A stretch of 64,000 nt of DNA, taken from contig NZ_CP190246.1 in NCBI RefSeq assembly GCF_039652435.2, positions 3,286,001-3,350,000 of the forward strand, written 5' to 3'. Made by a program: the position numbers and the translations under genes. Below are positions 62,006 through 64,000 of this stretch, in pieces. Position 1 is the stretch's first letter; every line of letters starts with the position of its first letter. The notes under the pieces were generated by a model that saw only the letters and a list, made by a program, of their open reading frames with translations, did not search any database and was not told the origin of the DNA. This DNA comes from Niabella insulamsoli. GTDB taxonomy: Bacteria > Bacteroidota > Bacteroidia > Chitinophagales > Chitinophagaceae.

Positions 62006-64000
62006 ATGGCTGACCAAGAAAGCGAAGATCTGTTTCAGAAAATACTGAAAATATTCTACGATATTTTAAAGCCCGCCATCGAGATGTTTGGCGACGACCA
62101 GGCCCGTGTAGAGCTGTTGGGATCTTTAGGATTAAACGCTGACGGCGGTGGCACTGGTGCGCCCGCGACCGGTGGCCTGCAGGCATATATCGACAAAGCA
62201 GACAATGAGGTAGACCCCTTCATGCTAGCCGGCGCAATTGCCGATCTCACCTCGCTCATTATGGGCATTGCAGGCATCATCGAAGCAGCGGTTAACGCCA
62301 GCGATGAAGAAGAAGAAAGAACGGCCGGAGAAATTGTAACCGCGCTACTCAACTTGCTGACACTCGATTATATTCGCCGCCGCAAGCCCGCTTTTCATGC
62401 GGTAATCGAATTGCTGAACACTTTGGATAAAAACGCCGTAGCAGCGGGCGGCTCGGCCAATTTTATTACGGATTATATCGGCGGCTTCTTTAAAAAACTG
62501 GGCAAAGGGCTCGATGACACGGAAGGCGCCACTGCTTTATCGGATGCGCTTTTTCTGATCATTGCGGGCGGGTTGTTCTATCTAGATCATTTCTTAAGGT
62601 CCAAAGGCGTTCACGGCCTGGTCATCAGTTCCAACTATGGCTACGAAGGTGTTTCATCAACTGAAACACCCATTGCCGATGCCATTTCCAATCGCACGCT
62701 AACCTTTGGTGTAGAAGTGAAACCGATTAGCGCCGAAACGGGAACCGATGATACAACTACCGGTTCAGGAAAGGGTTTTGGAACGATGGTATTTGCACCG
62801 AAAGACCAGGGTGGCGTTGCCTTTGTTTCAGAGCTCTCGGCCAATATTGATGGCAATTTTAATTTCGATGAAAATAAACATACCATCGAATATAAGCTAG
62901 CCGGCGACGGCCTGTTTCGCATCGGAACCCTGCCGGAAGCCGCTGCAGGCGAAAACAATAAGTTCCTCATCAGCTATGCTTACAATGCCGAAAGGCCTAA
63001 AATGATCGCGCTGCTCGACAAACCGGCGATCAAATTCGCAATCGGCACCGCCAAGCTGGGCCTTGTTGTTACACCGGAGGATATTGTGGTGAAAAGTGTG
63101 TTGAACATCCATTACGAGTTTAGCAAGGGAGATCTGAGCGGCTTCCCGTTTGACTTATTACCCGATGACATCAAAGACAAATTTCCGCTGGGTATTGGGT
63201 TTTCGCAAAAGAAAGGATTTTTTGTGGACGGCGATGGGAATATCGGAACCGGCGAAAAATCCGGAAGCAGAGCGCTGGCGCCCGCTTCGAGAGGCCCTGT
63301 TGAGGAAATCGTTGCGAAGCTGCTGAATGCGTTGAACAAACAAATGCCTGTTCATCTTAATCTCGGCGATATTGTTGGCATTGAAATGCTAACCATTAAG
63401 GTTAATGCCGACCCGCAGCTTGCTAATTTTCAACTCGAAGTTTCCATCGACTTTTGGATCAAACTCGGATCAGTCATTACCATTACCATCAGCCGACTGG
63501 GCATGACTCTGAATGCGCTGAAGCTCGATAATAACGGCGGCATTTTGGGCTATGATTTAAAACCCGGTATCAAATGGCCGACGGGCGCAGGCATCAGGGT
63601 AAATGCGGGCGTTGTTACGGGCGGAGGTTTCTTGTATCTCGATCCGGACAAAGGCGAATATTTCGGAGCGCTTGAACTTTCCTTTAAAAACCTCTTTGAT
63701 CTTAAAGCGGTTGGCATCCTCAACACCATCATGCCCGACGGCTCTAGAGGCTTTTCATTGCTGATCATCATCACTGCCGAATTTTCACCCGTTCAATTGG
63801 GCTTTGGCTTCACGTTGATCGGCATCGGCGGGCTTTTGGGCGTGAACCGCAGGGCCGAAGTAGAAGCCTTGCGTGTGGGCCTGAAAACAAATGCGATCAA
63901 AAGCGTTCTTTTCCCCGAAGATGTGGTCGGCAATATCAATCGTATCATCAGCGATATCAAACAAATATTTCCGATTCAACAGGATTCGTTCCTGATCGGC
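62006..64000 (+). CDS. Very large protein with DUF6603-like segment (partial, runs off the window)
   Basis: An unbroken frame of 665 codons from an ATG (MADQESEDLFQK...) to the end of the window, with no stop, so the protein is longer. It begins 35 bp after the PhoD-like gene and is probably cotranscribed. The first 160 residues are mainly helical, with hydrophobic stretches at about 82-98 and 182-200. The middle is Gly/Asp-rich and beta-like. At about 597-655 lies LGFGFTLIGIGGLLGVNRRA, followed by VEALRVGL and SVLFPEDVVGNI, which I recognise as the DUF6603 signature, a family of unknown function in large proteins. There is no signal peptide. The missing C-terminus may hold further domains. 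Confidence 0.7.
   Translation, partial: MADQESEDLFQKILKIFYDILKPAIEMFGDDQARVELLGSLGLNADGGGTGAPATGGLQAYIDKADNEVDPFMLAGAIADLTSLIMGIAGIIEAAVNASDEEEERTAGEIVTALLNLLTLDYIRRRKPAFHAVIELLNTLDKNAVAAGGSANFITDYIGGFFKKLGKGLDDTEGATALSDALFLIIAGGLFYLDHFLRSKGVHGLVISSNYGYEGVSSTETPIADAISNRTLTFGVEVKPISAETGTDDTTTGSGKGFGTMVFAPKDQGGVAFVSELSANIDGNFNFDENKHTIEYKLAGDGLFRIGTLPEAAAGENNKFLISYAYNAERPKMIALLDKPAIKFAIGTAKLGLVVTPEDIVVKSVLNIHYEFSKGDLSGFPFDLLPDDIKDKFPLGIGFSQKKGFFVDGDGNIGTGEKSGSRALAPASRGPVEEIVAKLLNALNKQMPVHLNLGDIVGIEMLTIKVNADPQLANFQLEVSIDFWIKLGSVITITISRLGMTLNALKLDNNGGILGYDLKPGIKWPTGAGIRVNAGVVTGGGFLYLDPDKGEYFGALELSFKNLFDLKAVGILNTIMPDGSRGFSLLIIITAEFSPVQLGFGFTLIGIGGLLGVNRRAEVEALRVGLKTNAIKSVLFPEDVVGNINRIISDIKQIFPIQQDSFLIG

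Noticed and set aside
1..64000. tRNA, rRNA, CRISPR, insertion sequences, prophage
   Set aside because: I looked in the gaps between genes for cloverleaf-like stems ending near CCA, spaced repeats and transposase or integrase motifs and saw none.

Overview
The window looks like a chromosomal segment of a Bacteroidota bacterium, most likely order Chitinophagales (family Chitinophagaceae). The signs are promoters with the Bacteroidota -7 box TAnnTTTG, few Shine-Dalgarno sequences, many secreted and lipoprotein products with CarboxypepD-regulatory or outer-membrane barrel folds, a very long FtsZ linker, a division transpeptidase with a PASTA domain, and a futalosine-pathway menaquinone gene. The family placement is inference from gene content. 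I found no rRNA, tRNA, CRISPR array, phage or insertion sequence. The window is ordinary, densely coded core genome until its right edge.

Region 1 (0.1-16.9 kb, minus strand) is an almost complete division and cell-wall (dcw) cluster, transcribed as mraZ-rsmH-ftsL-ftsI-murE-mraY-murD-ftsW-murG-murC-ftsQ-ftsA-ftsZ. Spacing is tight, with start/stop overlaps at murG/ftsW and murC/murG, and a strong terminator follows ftsZ. murF, ddl and ftsB are absent. Three contiguous 10-bp direct repeats lie over the probable mraZ promoter and fit known MraZ operators.

Region 2 (17.2-31.6 kb) is mixed housekeeping: queA, trxA, a nucleoside-type MFS transporter, a small conserved protein, mqnE, a CBS-pair protein, a secreted regulatory-domain protein, an alpha/beta hydrolase, aspartate kinase with a 5' leader that may encode a peptide, an Ldh2-type dehydrogenase, a GlsB-type membrane protein, ssb, mnmA, a lipoprotein, ribonuclease Z and a STAS protein without the usual phospho-serine.

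Region 3 (31.7-43.6 kb) holds clpC, an anchored coiled-coil protein, a secreted M28 peptidase, a glycosyltransferase-like protein, a DinB protein, deoC, malQ with tandem starch-binding domains, a 51-residue membrane protein with its own promoter and terminator, a secreted TIM-barrel sugar isomerase-like protein and infC.

Region 4 (43.7-51.9 kb) is an RND efflux operon (outer-membrane factor, adaptor, pump) lying between infC and thrS, which are neighbours in many bacteria. rpmI and rplT are not next to infC. A 21-bp palindrome upstream of the efflux operon is a candidate repressor site.

Region 5 (52-64 kb) has an outer-membrane barrel protein, smc, a secreted DUF3472-like protein, an APC amino-acid permease and, at the edge, a two-gene unit: an 857-residue PhoD-like metallophosphatase without a signal peptide, followed 35 bp later by a very large protein that runs off the window and carries a DUF6603-like segment. 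This last pair is the best candidate in the window for an undescribed system.
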